A stretch of DNA of 45,196 bases from Methylomonas koyamae (lineage in GTDB: Bacteria > Pseudomonadota > Gammaproteobacteria > Methylococcales > Methylomonadaceae). Each line of letters begins with the position of its first letter. Position 1 is the stretch's first letter. Made by a program: the position numbers and the translations under genes. Below, piece by piece: positions 17,375 to 25,306 of this stretch. The notes beneath the pieces were generated by a model. The model saw nothing but the letters and a program-made list of their open reading frames with translations, was not told the DNA's origin and did no database searches. The stretch covers positions 1 through 45,196 of the forward strand of contig NZ_LUUK01000162.1 in assembly GCF_001644025.1 (NCBI RefSeq). The letters are read 5' to 3'.

Positions 17375-18208
17375 TTACCCATTTCTCTCTGGAGTGATTT
17401 TTTTACTGGTTGCGCCAATTTCAAGCGTTATGTTCCCGAAGTGTTTAGTAGAGTAGACCTGAGTACTTGCAAGACTATTATAATATTGATAATCGTAGCT
17501 ATGTCCTTTATGGTCAGAAACGATGACATACTGTGGATTAATGTGTGCAAACACATCTTTTTCTATATTTGCTGGACTGCCGTGGTGCGGCGCTAAGAAC
17601 ACGTCAGCCTTCAATTCGTTTTTTCCGTGGTGAGCAAGAATGTCCTGCCATGATTCCTTGGTTGCATCACCTCCAAGAAGGATTTTTATGCCTTCATGCT
17701 CAATTTTTAGAACATAACTACAATGATTATGCTCACCAGTTTCCTTGGCCTTTTTTATCAGCGCGTTAGATGGTCCAAGAACTTTTAGATTATCATCTAG
17801 CCAGTAATTTAAAGACTCATGATGCTGGCGAATTTTAAGAACCTTTGGCTTTTCGGCTTGTTCTCGAATATTTTGATACCTTATCCAATCTTGCTTATTG
17901 TAACCACCCAAATGCATTTTATTAATATCAACATTTTTATCATGATCTGTGTCCCAAAAATTAACAATGTTCCGTTTGATAAACAGCTCATCTAATCCAG
18001 ACATATGATCCATATCCGGATGCGTTAATATGAACCTAAATATATTTTTATTAGGATAATTTTCTTCTAAAAATTGAATTGGGCATTGCAATATGTTCTC
18101 ATCTTCATTTCTTGAGTTATCAATATCGACTACCGTCAAATGCCCACTAGGAAATTTAATTACAGTACAGTTACCCTTCCCAACATTCAAAAAATGGATT
18201 TTTAACAT
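17375..18208 (-). CDS. ComEC-like metallo-beta-lactamase-fold hydrolase
   Basis: About 277 residues from the chosen ATG. It opens with the ComEC/Rec2-type MBL signature (MLKIHFLNVGKGNCTVIKF), the metal motif THPDMDH (His63, Asp65, Asp67, His68), then LLGGDA and APHHGS, and a late segment with YVIVSDHKGHSYDY. Proteins of this type are usually nucleases or phosphodiesterases, not beta-lactam enzymes. No signal peptide. The open frame runs upstream to 18271, but the ATG at 18208 has a GGGAT ribosome site and fits the family start. It ends in Arg-Asn-Gly. Second gene of the WYL-MBL-membrane-Wadjet operon. Confidence 0.85.
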   Translation of the reverse strand: MLKIHFLNVGKGNCTVIKFPSGHLTVVDIDNSRNEDENILQCPIQFLEENYPNKNIFRFILTHPDMDHMSGLDELFIKRNIVNFWDTDHDKNVDINKMHLGGYNKQDWIRYQNIREQAEKPKVLKIRQHHESLNYWLDDNLKVLGPSNALIKKAKETGEHNHCSYVLKIEHEGIKILLGGDATKESWQDILAHHGKNELKADVFLAPHHGSPANIEKDVFAHINPQYVIVSDHKGHSYDYQYYNSLASTQVYSTKHFGNITLEIGATSKKITPERNG

Positions 18209-18251
18209 GTCATATCCCTGCGTAGTAATAATAACCAACTCAAATAGCAAA

Positions 18252-19139
18252 TCATTTCCTCGTAACTCCATCTATGTATGGCTGAACATCTGCTCGATTC
18301 TTCAATATGATTTGTTGTGCGATGGGATTTGAATCCGCGCTAGTCTTAAGCCCCAGCCGCTTGAGAGTGTAGAACAAAAATGCTTGCCGGCATGGCAACC
18401 GAGCTTCACCATTTTCCATACCGTAGTCGAGCTCCAACACACGCTTAGTGGCATCAGGCAGGTCTGGGTGAGGAGCAAGGACGAGCGGAACAATCGTGTG
18501 CCATTCAATATCATCGCGGGGATCAATTTCGCTTTGATTCGAAATCTCGATAGCGAGTATGCGGGCCAATACAAAGTCACTGAATCTTTTTTTAGTATGA
18601 CAATAAGCTCGTACATGCCATCTAAATCCATCATAACCTAACGCGTGAGGTGATAGTTTGCGTTCGCTAGGCTCTATTGAAGTCATAGATTGATAAGTAG
18701 TATTTACGACCAGTCGGTCTTGAATGGCACGTACCAATATTGCAACTGTTGCATCGTCAATTGATCGGGGAGGAATGGGAGCAACATCGACTTCAACACC
18801 AGTTCCGATATAGCTTACTGAAGATTCGATTACGCCATTTTTCATAGCGATGAGCTCGGCCAAATAGCTTCTGGCTGAGCTTCTTAAAAACTGTGGCTGA
18901 AAAAACGCAGTAGCCATATAGGTGCGGGAACTAGTGTCGTACACCAAATTTGACGGAGCTAGCTCCGAATATTTTGCAATATCTAATGAAGCTTGAGGAA
19001 CGGAAACTCCAAATTGCTGCATAAGATCCTTACGGTTCAAGCATCCTTCCCACCGAAGGCGAAAATCAATGAACTGTAGCCGACTTTCCTGCCCCCAGTT
19101 TGTGTTTTGTTTTCGGTCTGATTGGCTCGTTATCGGCAT
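18252..19139 (-). CDS. WYL-domain transcriptional regulator (CapW/BrxR-like)
   Basis: The 295-residue protein has an N-terminal winged helix (about residues 15-65, CLNRKDLMQQFGVSVPQASLDI), a central WYL domain (about 125-210, with LSPHALGYDGFRWHVRAYC and the FSDFVLARI block) and a C-terminal WCX-like extension. This is the arrangement of CapW, BrxR and similar repressors that lead many defence operons. It is the first gene of the leftward operon and is divergent from the MBL-E2-E1-JAB gene, so it probably controls both. The ligand is unknown; WYL proteins often sense nucleic acid or nucleotides. Confidence 0.9.
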   Translation of the reverse strand: MPITSQSDRKQNTNWGQESRLQFIDFRLRWEGCLNRKDLMQQFGVSVPQASLDIAKYSELAPSNLVYDTSSRTYMATAFFQPQFLRSSARSYLAELIAMKNGVIESSVSYIGTGVEVDVAPIPPRSIDDATVAILVRAIQDRLVVNTTYQSMTSIEPSERKLSPHALGYDGFRWHVRAYCHTKKRFSDFVLARILAIEISNQSEIDPRDDIEWHTIVPLVLAPHPDLPDATKRVLELDYGMENGEARLPCRQAFLFYTLKRLGLKTSADSNPIAQQIILKNRADVQPYIDGVTRK

Positions 19140-19175
19140 AAAAAGTAGACGGATATAAAAATTAGACGCATAATA

Positions 19176-19204
19176 ATTATACCCATGCTATCTAGTTTTT
19201 TCAA
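19176..19204 (-). promoter_or_regulatory. Sigma70-like promoter of the WYL-to-Wadjet operon
   Basis: On the minus strand TTGAAA (19204-19199) and TATAAT (19181-19176) are exactly 17 bases apart, about 36 bases before the WYL start codon. Between promoter and gene the motif AGACGnATA occurs twice (around 19147 and 19164), a possible site for the WYL protein. The same 98-bp gap must also hold the promoter for the divergent fusion gene. Confidence 0.65.
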
Positions 19205-19237
19205 GTTGACTCTTAAAGTCTAAGGAACTCTACCGCT

Positions 19238-22200
19238 ATGCCTACTACTGTTACTTTCTTCCCCGTCGATAATGGGGACATGACACTCATCCGGTTTGGT
19301 GATGCTGACAAATCTGCCATTCTTATTGATTGCAATATCCGTGAACCCAAAAACGGGATTCGTGATGTTGCAAAGGATCTTAGGGAACGACTAAAGAAGG
19401 ATGAATATGGTAGACCTTATGTCGATGTGTTTTTGCTGAGCCATCCGGATAAAGATCACTGCCTTGGTCTGGAACAGTATTTCTACCTCGGATTGCTCTC
19501 AGATTATCCTGACGATGAAAAAGATTACAAAGATAAAAAGATTGTTATTCGTGAAATATGGTCATCTCCACTTGTATTTCGACGTGCGAGTAAAAGTCAT
19601 ACGCTAAGCCCAGATGCGAAAGCCTTTAACACGGAAGCTCGCCGACGTGTGAAAATCAATCGAGACAAGCAGTTCAATGTAGATGATGGCGACCGGATTC
19701 TAATTATGGGGGAAGACATTGAAGGAAAAACTGATGATCTTGAACCTATTCTGGTAAAGATCAATACTACTTTTAACTCAATTTGCGGCAAAAAATCCGT
19801 TTGGTTCTCTGCGTTTTTGCTTGGACCATTGGAGGCAAACAGCGATAAGGACGAAGAAGAACTGCTTGCCAAAAATCAGTCCAGCGTAATCGTCAACTTC
19901 ACATTGGCGGCAGATGTATCCACATCTGATGGTGCAAAATTTCTTACTGGTGGTGATGCTGAGGTTTACATTTGGGAGCAACAGTGGAAACGGCATAAGC
20001 ACGAAACGACGGTACTTGAGTACGATCTGATGCAAGCGCCTCATCATTGTTCCTGGCATTCCTTATCTAACGAAAGTTGGTCTGATACAAAAGGCAAGGC
20101 TAAGGTTTCTCAAGATGCCAGATCAGCGCTATCTCAAACACGTTCAGGTGCAATAATCGTATCGAGTTCCAAAGCTATCAAAGATGATGAATCGGATCCG
20201 CCTTGTATTGGTGCCAAACGTGAGTACGAATCTATCGTTAAAGATGTTGACGGCATTTTTTATTGCACGGGAGAGTATCCTAAAGAGACAGCAGTTCAGC
20301 CTTTGGAATTTACAGTTGGTAAGCAAGGTATCCAGCCACCTGGAAGGTTCAAAAGCGGCAGCAATAGTTTCAGGCGCAAGTACCCCGATGCCTCATGGCA
20401 GCTGGATATGAAACCTATATTTGAAGACGCTATTATGCAATTGCAGCGTCATCATGGGCTGCAAATTTGTAATGTAACAGAAGACGATACAACATGTATC
20501 GTTGATGTAAACATCAAAGTTCCGCTACCTAGTCGAGCAAAGGTTAACGGCAAATCCGTTACAGGTGTTTTAGCCGTTGAACCTTGTGTCATTTGCTTTA
20601 CTAAAGATTGGCCTTTAAAAGCCCCATCAATCAAACTTAGAAAGGATTTTCCGCTAAACCTGCCACATATTAATCCGCATAAACCGGGGCATCTGGTTAG
20701 CCCGTGCTTATTTGAAGGTTCGCTAGACGAAATGCTTCACCGCTTTGGTCTTGACCGAATCGTTGATCAACTCATCGAATGGTTGCGTAGCGCAGCCGCT
20801 GATCAACTTATAAATATGGAACAAGGCTGGGAACCCACTCGACGGGATGATTGTCCCGGTACAATAGTTTTTAGTGCGGAGAAAGCAATTGCAGAAGTGC
20901 CGATGGATGGGACAATCCTTACAGTAAACGGGTTTTATGTTTCCGTGGATGATCATGTTCATGGATATTCAGAATTGTTGCCGAAAGAAGCCAACTTTAC
21001 GCAGAATATTTGTGAAATTAACACTGGCAAAGTAGTTAGTGGCAATATTCAGATGTTTTTAGCTAGAGCTGTAGATGCCGCTCGATTTCCGCAAATCGTG
21101 TCAACCTATCAACCTGAATCGGTGCATGATCTAGATTCTTTGAAAACTCGAGCACAAGAATTAGGTATCGATATAGATACATTACTTGAAAAACTCGATA
21201 CGTATTACCGCTGCTCGGTCATGCAGGTTGATCAAGACTGTAGAAGTTGGAGCCAGGGTCTTTTGGCCTTTGTAGTTTTGCTGGTTCAACGTCCCGCCCA
21301 AATTGTGGGTTCGCCAGGGCGTGATGTTGAGCTATTGCCTTACTTAATTCGTTACGAATTATCTTCCAACCCATTAGCGGAACGGAAAGCCGAAGTTACT
21401 CCGGCATTCCATACTCACATTTTATCTCCAGCTTTACTAACAAAAGCATCGGGAATTGACCCGGTTAATACCTCTATTCCGATCGTTTTGCTTGGATGTG
21501 GAAGCTTAGGTTCAAAAGTGGCACTTCATATGGGGCGCGCAGGGTTTGGAAAACTGACTTTTGTAGACAACGAGTCATTGTCGCCTCATAACTTGGCTCG
21601 CCATGCAGTCATAAAGAATCCTAGTGTTTATTTACCGAAAGTTGAATCAATGCAAGATGCATTTAGGCAGCTTTCTCACAATAATACTCGTGGATTTGAT
21701 GAAGACATAACACAAGTTCTTCTTCAGCGAGATCACTTTAACGAGGTTATAGGTTGTGAAAGTGGTGTTATTCTTGATACAACAGCATCGCTTAAAGTGC
21801 TAGTGGCTGAAACAATGTCCGAGCAGCTCGATTCTTCCTCCATGCGATTGATTCGAAGTTCGATGTATGGACAGGGTCGTTGTACTGTTATCATGTTAGA
21901 AGGAAGTGATCGTAGTTGCCGTGTCGATGATCTTGTGAGCTATTTATTTGATCAATGCCGGGAGAATGTGACACTCCGACAAGCAATCAACGGCGAAAGA
22001 TCCGACCCGACCCGCCTATTCGTTGGTGATAACTGTCGGTCACTCACGACTCTAATGCCAGATAGCAAAGTCTCCAAGGCAGCTGCGCTTGTTACAGAAC
22101 AAATACAGAATTGGCTTGCCGATGGCCTACCTACCGAAGGACATCTCATATTCGGTGTTGAAGAGCCAAACAAAATTGGTATTCGATGGTTTGATATCGT

Positions 22201-22645
22201 CGTGGAACCGAGTATCGTTCTCGAGGTAAACGATGATGGCGGTTGGCATATCAGAGTTTTAAATCACGTTGCTCAAGCAATCGATAAAGATGCTAGACAT
22301 TGGGGTAACATAGAGACTGGCGGCGCGATTCTTGGGCACGTGGATTTTCAAACCAAAACCATTATTCTTGCAGGACTGGTATTTGCACCACTCGACAGTG
22401 TGAGAGAGCCTTTACGTTTTGTACTTGGAACGGAAGGGCTAATATCGGCACTACGTCAAGCAAATGAAGATTCCATCGGTTACTTGATGTTTGTCGGTAC
22501 CTGGCATTCACATCCGATGGGCGGAAGCCATTCTGGTATCGATAAGGCGACATTGCTGAAAATTGCCCAAGATGCCGGTGGACTTCCTGCGGTTTCTCTC
22601 ATATGGACTCCGAGTGGATTCAATTGTGCAGTCGAAAGGTGGTAA
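19238..22645 (+). CDS. MBL - E2-like - ThiF/E1 - JAB/JAMM fusion protein
   Basis: A 1135-residue protein with four domains. (1) MBL fold, about 1-345: SHPDKDH (His69, Asp71, Asp73, His74), TGGD near 237-240 and APHH at 267-270. (2) E2/UBC-like, about 375-520: PHINP at 476-480 and a candidate catalytic Cys490 in LVSPCLFEG. (3) ThiF/E1 adenylyltransferase, about 740-970: GCGSLG (753-758), Asp777 in FVDNE, Arg788 in NLARH, candidate thioester Cys933 in GDNCRSL. (4) JAB/JAMM isopeptidase, about 1010-1135: Glu1026 in ETGG, HSH at 1090-1092, Ser1099 and Asp1102. Such proteins would activate, transfer and remove a ubiquitin-like or C-terminal-glycine target. E2-E1-JAB combinations next to MBL genes are known in bacteria; the single-chain form with MBL in front is the striking point. 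No separate ubiquitin-like gene is visible nearby. Confidence 0.88.
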   Translation: MPTTVTFFPVDNGDMTLIRFGDADKSAILIDCNIREPKNGIRDVAKDLRERLKKDEYGRPYVDVFLLSHPDKDHCLGLEQYFYLGLLSDYPDDEKDYKDKKIVIREIWSSPLVFRRASKSHTLSPDAKAFNTEARRRVKINRDKQFNVDDGDRILIMGEDIEGKTDDLEPILVKINTTFNSICGKKSVWFSAFLLGPLEANSDKDEEELLAKNQSSVIVNFTLAADVSTSDGAKFLTGGDAEVYIWEQQWKRHKHETTVLEYDLMQAPHHCSWHSLSNESWSDTKGKAKVSQDARSALSQTRSGAIIVSSSKAIKDDESDPPCIGAKREYESIVKDVDGIFYCTGEYPKETAVQPLEFTVGKQGIQPPGRFKSGSNSFRRKYPDASWQLDMKPIFEDAIMQLQRHHGLQICNVTEDDTTCIVDVNIKVPLPSRAKVNGKSVTGVLAVEPCVICFTKDWPLKAPSIKLRKDFPLNLPHINPHKPGHLVSPCLFEGSLDEMLHRFGLDRIVDQLIEWLRSAAADQLINMEQGWEPTRRDDCPGTIVFSAEKAIAEVPMDGTILTVNGFYVSVDDHVHGYSELLPKEANFTQNICEINTGKVVSGNIQMFLARAVDAARFPQIVSTYQPESVHDLDSLKTRAQELGIDIDTLLEKLDTYYRCSVMQVDQDCRSWSQGLLAFVVLLVQRPAQIVGSPGRDVELLPYLIRYELSSNPLAERKAEVTPAFHTHILSPALLTKASGIDPVNTSIPIVLLGCGSLGSKVALHMGRAGFGKLTFVDNESLSPHNLARHAVIKNPSVYLPKVESMQDAFRQLSHNNTRGFDEDITQVLLQRDHFNEVIGCESGVILDTTASLKVLVAETMSEQLDSSSMRLIRSSMYGQGRCTVIMLEGSDRSCRVDDLVSYLFDQCRENVTLRQAINGERSDPTRLFVGDNCRSLTTLMPDSKVSKAAALVTEQIQNWLADGLPTEGHLIFGVEEPNKIGIRWFDIVVEPSIVLEVNDDGGWHIRVLNHVAQAIDKDARHWGNIETGGAILGHVDFQTKTIILAGLVFAPLDSVREPLRFVLGTEGLISALRQANEDSIGYLMFVGTWHSHPMGGSHSGIDKATLLKIAQDAGGLPAVSLIWTPSGFNCAVERW

Positions 22646-22877
22646 TCAGAAACGTCTGCGAGATTGCAAATTCCGAAAAAACGGCCCGGCATTCCGATTG
22701 TAAAGCCGCCACCAGTTTAGATTCAAACCCTGTCAAGTTTTGAACGTCTTGGGTCGGGCCATAACACGACATTCAAAGAACTTTGGGTATGGCGGCAATA
22801 AATCCGAAAGCAGTCGTTTAGCCCTCGCACTTAGGCGCACTGCAGATCAAGCGTCACTGGCAACGTCTTGTTATCAC

Positions 22878-23825
22878 TCAATGCCGCGGGCCTCGATTGT
22901 GCTTGGTTCGGCGATCTCTCAGCGTGTCCTCATTGTTTCGCAAGTAAAGGCTCTTTCGTGCATGGCCCACGTAGCGACTCGATACCGCAGTGCTGCCAGC
23001 TTTAAGATTCACTACCTCGAACTGCCCAGTATGATTCCCAAGAGAGCTAACTATCACGTCGCCAGTTTTAGTCGTAAATAGTCTAACGTCGTGCTTGTGA
23101 AGAAGTTCCCGAATTTCTGGTTTAGGGTGGTCAAATTGGTTACCGAAATTCGATGTAGCTATTGCCAGCGTTGGCCTCACAGCTTTTAAAAAAGCAGAGG
23201 TCGTAAAGCCATTATCCGCACCATGATGGGCCATTATCATGACATCGACCTCGGAGTTGATTGTACGAGCTCTTCTGAGATACGCCGAAATTTGTGTTGA
23301 TTCAACATCCCCCAAACTCAACACATTGAAGCTCCCACTTCGGAACTGCTTCACTGTCGAATTATTATTCGCGGTCTCGGAGTCGATTTCCTTGGGCCAA
23401 TACATAATGTTGTTGTAGCCGTAGTTCGATGCAGTATCTAAGCTCTCTATGTACCTCGGGGTAACTGCCACTACTCTCGCCTTCGCCCTGTTCCTTTTGT
23501 AATTTTCTATGATTTTTAGGCTCTCCTTTCCGCAATCCGTATGCGGTAGATAGCCAGGGTACTGGATCGTTTGCGGCTTAAATTCGTCAAGAATTTTCTC
23601 GAGCTGCTTTGGCGAGCAATGATCTTGATCCCAAGAGGTGATGTGAAGGGTGGTAATGTGATCAAACCCGCAAATGCCAAGCTCTTGCTTGATGCTGTCT
23701 TCATTCCCATCACAGTACCTCCCTTCGATAAGGACGAACCTATTCCCACTGGCGTAAGAAAAGGAAGAACCCGCTGACTCAAGCTGGTACGCTCGAAATC
23801 TCGTTCTAACCGATAGAATGGTCAT
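22878..23825 (-). CDS. Second ComEC-like MBL-fold protein
   Basis: The 315-residue protein is an MBL fold of the ComEC/competence type: metal motif SWDQDHC (Asp, Asp, His), LSLGDVEST for the later acidic ligand and MIMAHHGADNGF for the HH pair; C-terminal HPKPE segment and a basic tail of about 50 residues (LRNNEDTLRDRRTKHNRG). The usual first histidine of HxHxDH is replaced by a Ser/Trp context (TSWDQDH), as in some ComEC relatives. It overlaps the upstream membrane-protein gene by 4 bases, so the two are translated together. It converges on the fusion gene across a 232-bp gap. Confidence 0.82.
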   Translation of the reverse strand: MTILSVRTRFRAYQLESAGSSFSYASGNRFVLIEGRYCDGNEDSIKQELGICGFDHITTLHITSWDQDHCSPKQLEKILDEFKPQTIQYPGYLPHTDCGKESLKIIENYKRNRAKARVVAVTPRYIESLDTASNYGYNNIMYWPKEIDSETANNNSTVKQFRSGSFNVLSLGDVESTQISAYLRRARTINSEVDVMIMAHHGADNGFTTSAFLKAVRPTLAIATSNFGNQFDHPKPEIRELLHKHDVRLFTTKTGDVIVSSLGNHTGQFEVVNLKAGSTAVSSRYVGHARKSLYLRNNEDTLRDRRTKHNRGPRH

Positions 23826-24340
23826 GGTGCCATGCCACTCTTTTCTTTATGCAGCGTCACTCTTTTGGTGATGTACTGGGTTTGCTTTCGAAATGCCAAG
23901 CTAAACAAAACTAGAAGTGCGATAAGAAGTATGTAGTAGTTAAAGGCTCCAAACTTTGGCCACGTCGCGACAGCTGCAGTCCAAGCGCCCGTGCCTACTA
24001 GACAAAGCGCCAGAGCGACAACACTTCTGTAGGAATTGCTTGTTTCCAGCAATTGTTCAATGAGCTTGTCAGCTGCAGACGCAGCGACGTAGTCACTGTA
24101 ATCGGCATACGTAACAAATCCTGTCTTTTTCATAAGCGGCTCGACGACAACAGAGCTGACTCTGGAAATCACCATTCCGCAAAAGTAGTAAAGAAAAGCG
24201 GCTACGACGAGATCATCTTGGATCAAGGACAGGCCGAAAAACTTGGTGGCAACAAAACAGTAAATGACGCCCGGAAACAAGTTTGTAAAGATGTTATACG
24301 GCGATAGCTTGTCGATGACTTTATCCATACTTTGGGTCAC
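23822..24340 (-). CDS. Small membrane protein paired with the second MBL protein
   Basis: 172 residues with about four hydrophobic segments (near residues 16-36, 40-62, 104-124 and 128-150) and a basic C-terminal tail. The beginning (DKLSPYNIFTNLFPGVIYC) suggests a cytoplasmic N-terminus leading straight into the membrane. Family not recognised. It mirrors the other membrane-protein/MBL pair at 16643-18208, but the sequences are not obviously related and the gene order is reversed. The function is unknown; a membrane effector or anchor is an inference. Confidence 0.7.
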   Translation of the reverse strand: MTQSMDKVIDKLSPYNIFTNLFPGVIYCFVATKFFGLSLIQDDLVVAAFLYYFCGMVISRVSSVVVEPLMKKTGFVTYADYSDYVAASAADKLIEQLLETSNSYRSVVALALCLVGTGAWTAAVATWPKFGAFNYYILLIALLVLFSLAFRKQTQYITKRVTLHKEKSGMAP

Positions 24341-24376
24341 TTCCCGAGATCAGAATTTGAGTGCTAATTTCTAAAT

Positions 24377-24592
24377 TCACTGGACCTTGCGCGGTTTCAT
24401 GCGCAAGGTCCGGCGGATGGTGGCTTGGTGGCATGCCAACTGAATGACCTCTGCGCCCCGACGGAGGGAGCGAGCCCATTGATCTACAACTTGTGTGCCG
24501 ATTGGTGATCGGTCTCGACCTAGCAAGAACTCATGCGCGCAAGCTTCGTGCGCTTCAGCAGAATCCACTGTGACTAGCTCCGTACTGATCAT
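24377..24592 (-). CDS. Doubtful small ORF
   Basis: 71 codons from an ATG with no clear ribosome-binding site; the protein has a plausible composition but no family is recognised. Its 3' end runs through the strong hairpin at 24382-24411, which is unusual for a real gene end. It may be a remnant. Confidence 0.2.
   Translation of the reverse strand: MISTELVTVDSAEAHEACAHEFLLGRDRSPIGTQVVDQWARSLRRGAEVIQLACHQATIRRTLRMKPRKVQ
24382..24411. terminator. Perfect 11-bp stem-loop
   Basis: GGACCTTGCGC and GCGCAAGGTCC pair perfectly around an 8-base loop, about 40 bases upstream of the membrane-protein start at 24340. There is no T-run on either side, so it may be a protein-binding or recombination-type site rather than a standard terminator. 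Confidence 0.45.
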
Positions 24593-25164
24593 GCGGCTAA
24601 ATGTAATGTATGAGACATCAGATGCCCAATAATCTCGTGCATTTGTCGTATAAATCTAGTTGTTTATACTAGAAAAATCGATTTTATCTGCAAGTTTAAA
24701 ATCAACATCCAAAGTATTGGTAAAAAATACAACACTAAGGACTTACAGAAAACCATATCTTCCCAGACACTTTGGCTTCTAGGCAATCAATTCTGGAATT
24801 TTCTTTAGCTTCGATCAGTCGGTCTTATATCTGTATTCGGGCTTGAAAATTCGAGGCGATCGCCGTCGATCACTCACGTCCTATAACCGAAAGCTGCGTT
24901 CGACATTAAATGATATCCGACTTGGCGAGATCAAGTTTCATATTTGCCATTCATAAGATTTAAATGGCTCCAAAAAAAGCACTTGGCAAACGATCATTTT
25001 CACTCTGTTTTGATTGAAAATTGTTAGGCAACACGGCTTCCCAGTGGGAATATTCTTTTCTCACTTTAAGTAGTTCAGCAAGAATCCAACAATTTGGAAT
25101 TATCGGATCAGAAGATAGGGAACTATAAGTTCTCACTTGATCGCAGATCAGAAGGCGCAACCCA

Positions 25165-25186
25165 TTGATATTTATATAAATATCAA
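25165..25186. promoter_or_regulatory. Perfect 22-bp palindrome
   Basis: The left arm TTGATATTTAT is followed directly by its exact reverse complement ATAAATATCAA. It lies about 120 bases upstream of the carbonic-anhydrase-like start. Length and symmetry suggest an operator for a dimeric regulator. Confidence 0.6.
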
Positions 25187-25247
25187 CATGGTACGTTCAA
25201 TGCATTATACATCTCCGTCGGGCCTCAACAGCCACGGCCAACAAAGT

Positions 25248-25276
25248 GGGTACGTGCAGGCTACTTGGACGTACCC
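25248..25276. promoter_or_regulatory. Inverted repeat GGGTACGT / ACGTACCC
   Basis: Two perfect 8-base arms with a 13-base spacer, ending about 30 bases before the start codon at 25307. It could be an operator or a 5'-leader hairpin. Confidence 0.45.
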
Positions 25277-25306
25277 AAGAACTAAAAACCAATTCAGGAG
25301 ATGTTT

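Larger units (their letters stand above)
24593..25300. other. Intergenic region ahead of the carbonic-anhydrase-like gene
   Basis: About 700 AT-rich bases without a convincing gene. It separates the defence block from the metabolic block. Its right end holds two strong inverted repeats (25165-25186 and 25248-25276), probably regulatory for the gene at 25307. Confidence 0.5.

Noticed and set aside
22740..23081. 113-codon plus-strand ORF
   Set aside because: It mostly overlaps the second MBL gene on the opposite strand and shows no protein family character.
16643..24340. CBASS system
   Set aside because: A WYL regulator, E1/E2 and JAB domains suggest CBASS, but no CD-NTase gene is present; the enzyme is a different fusion.
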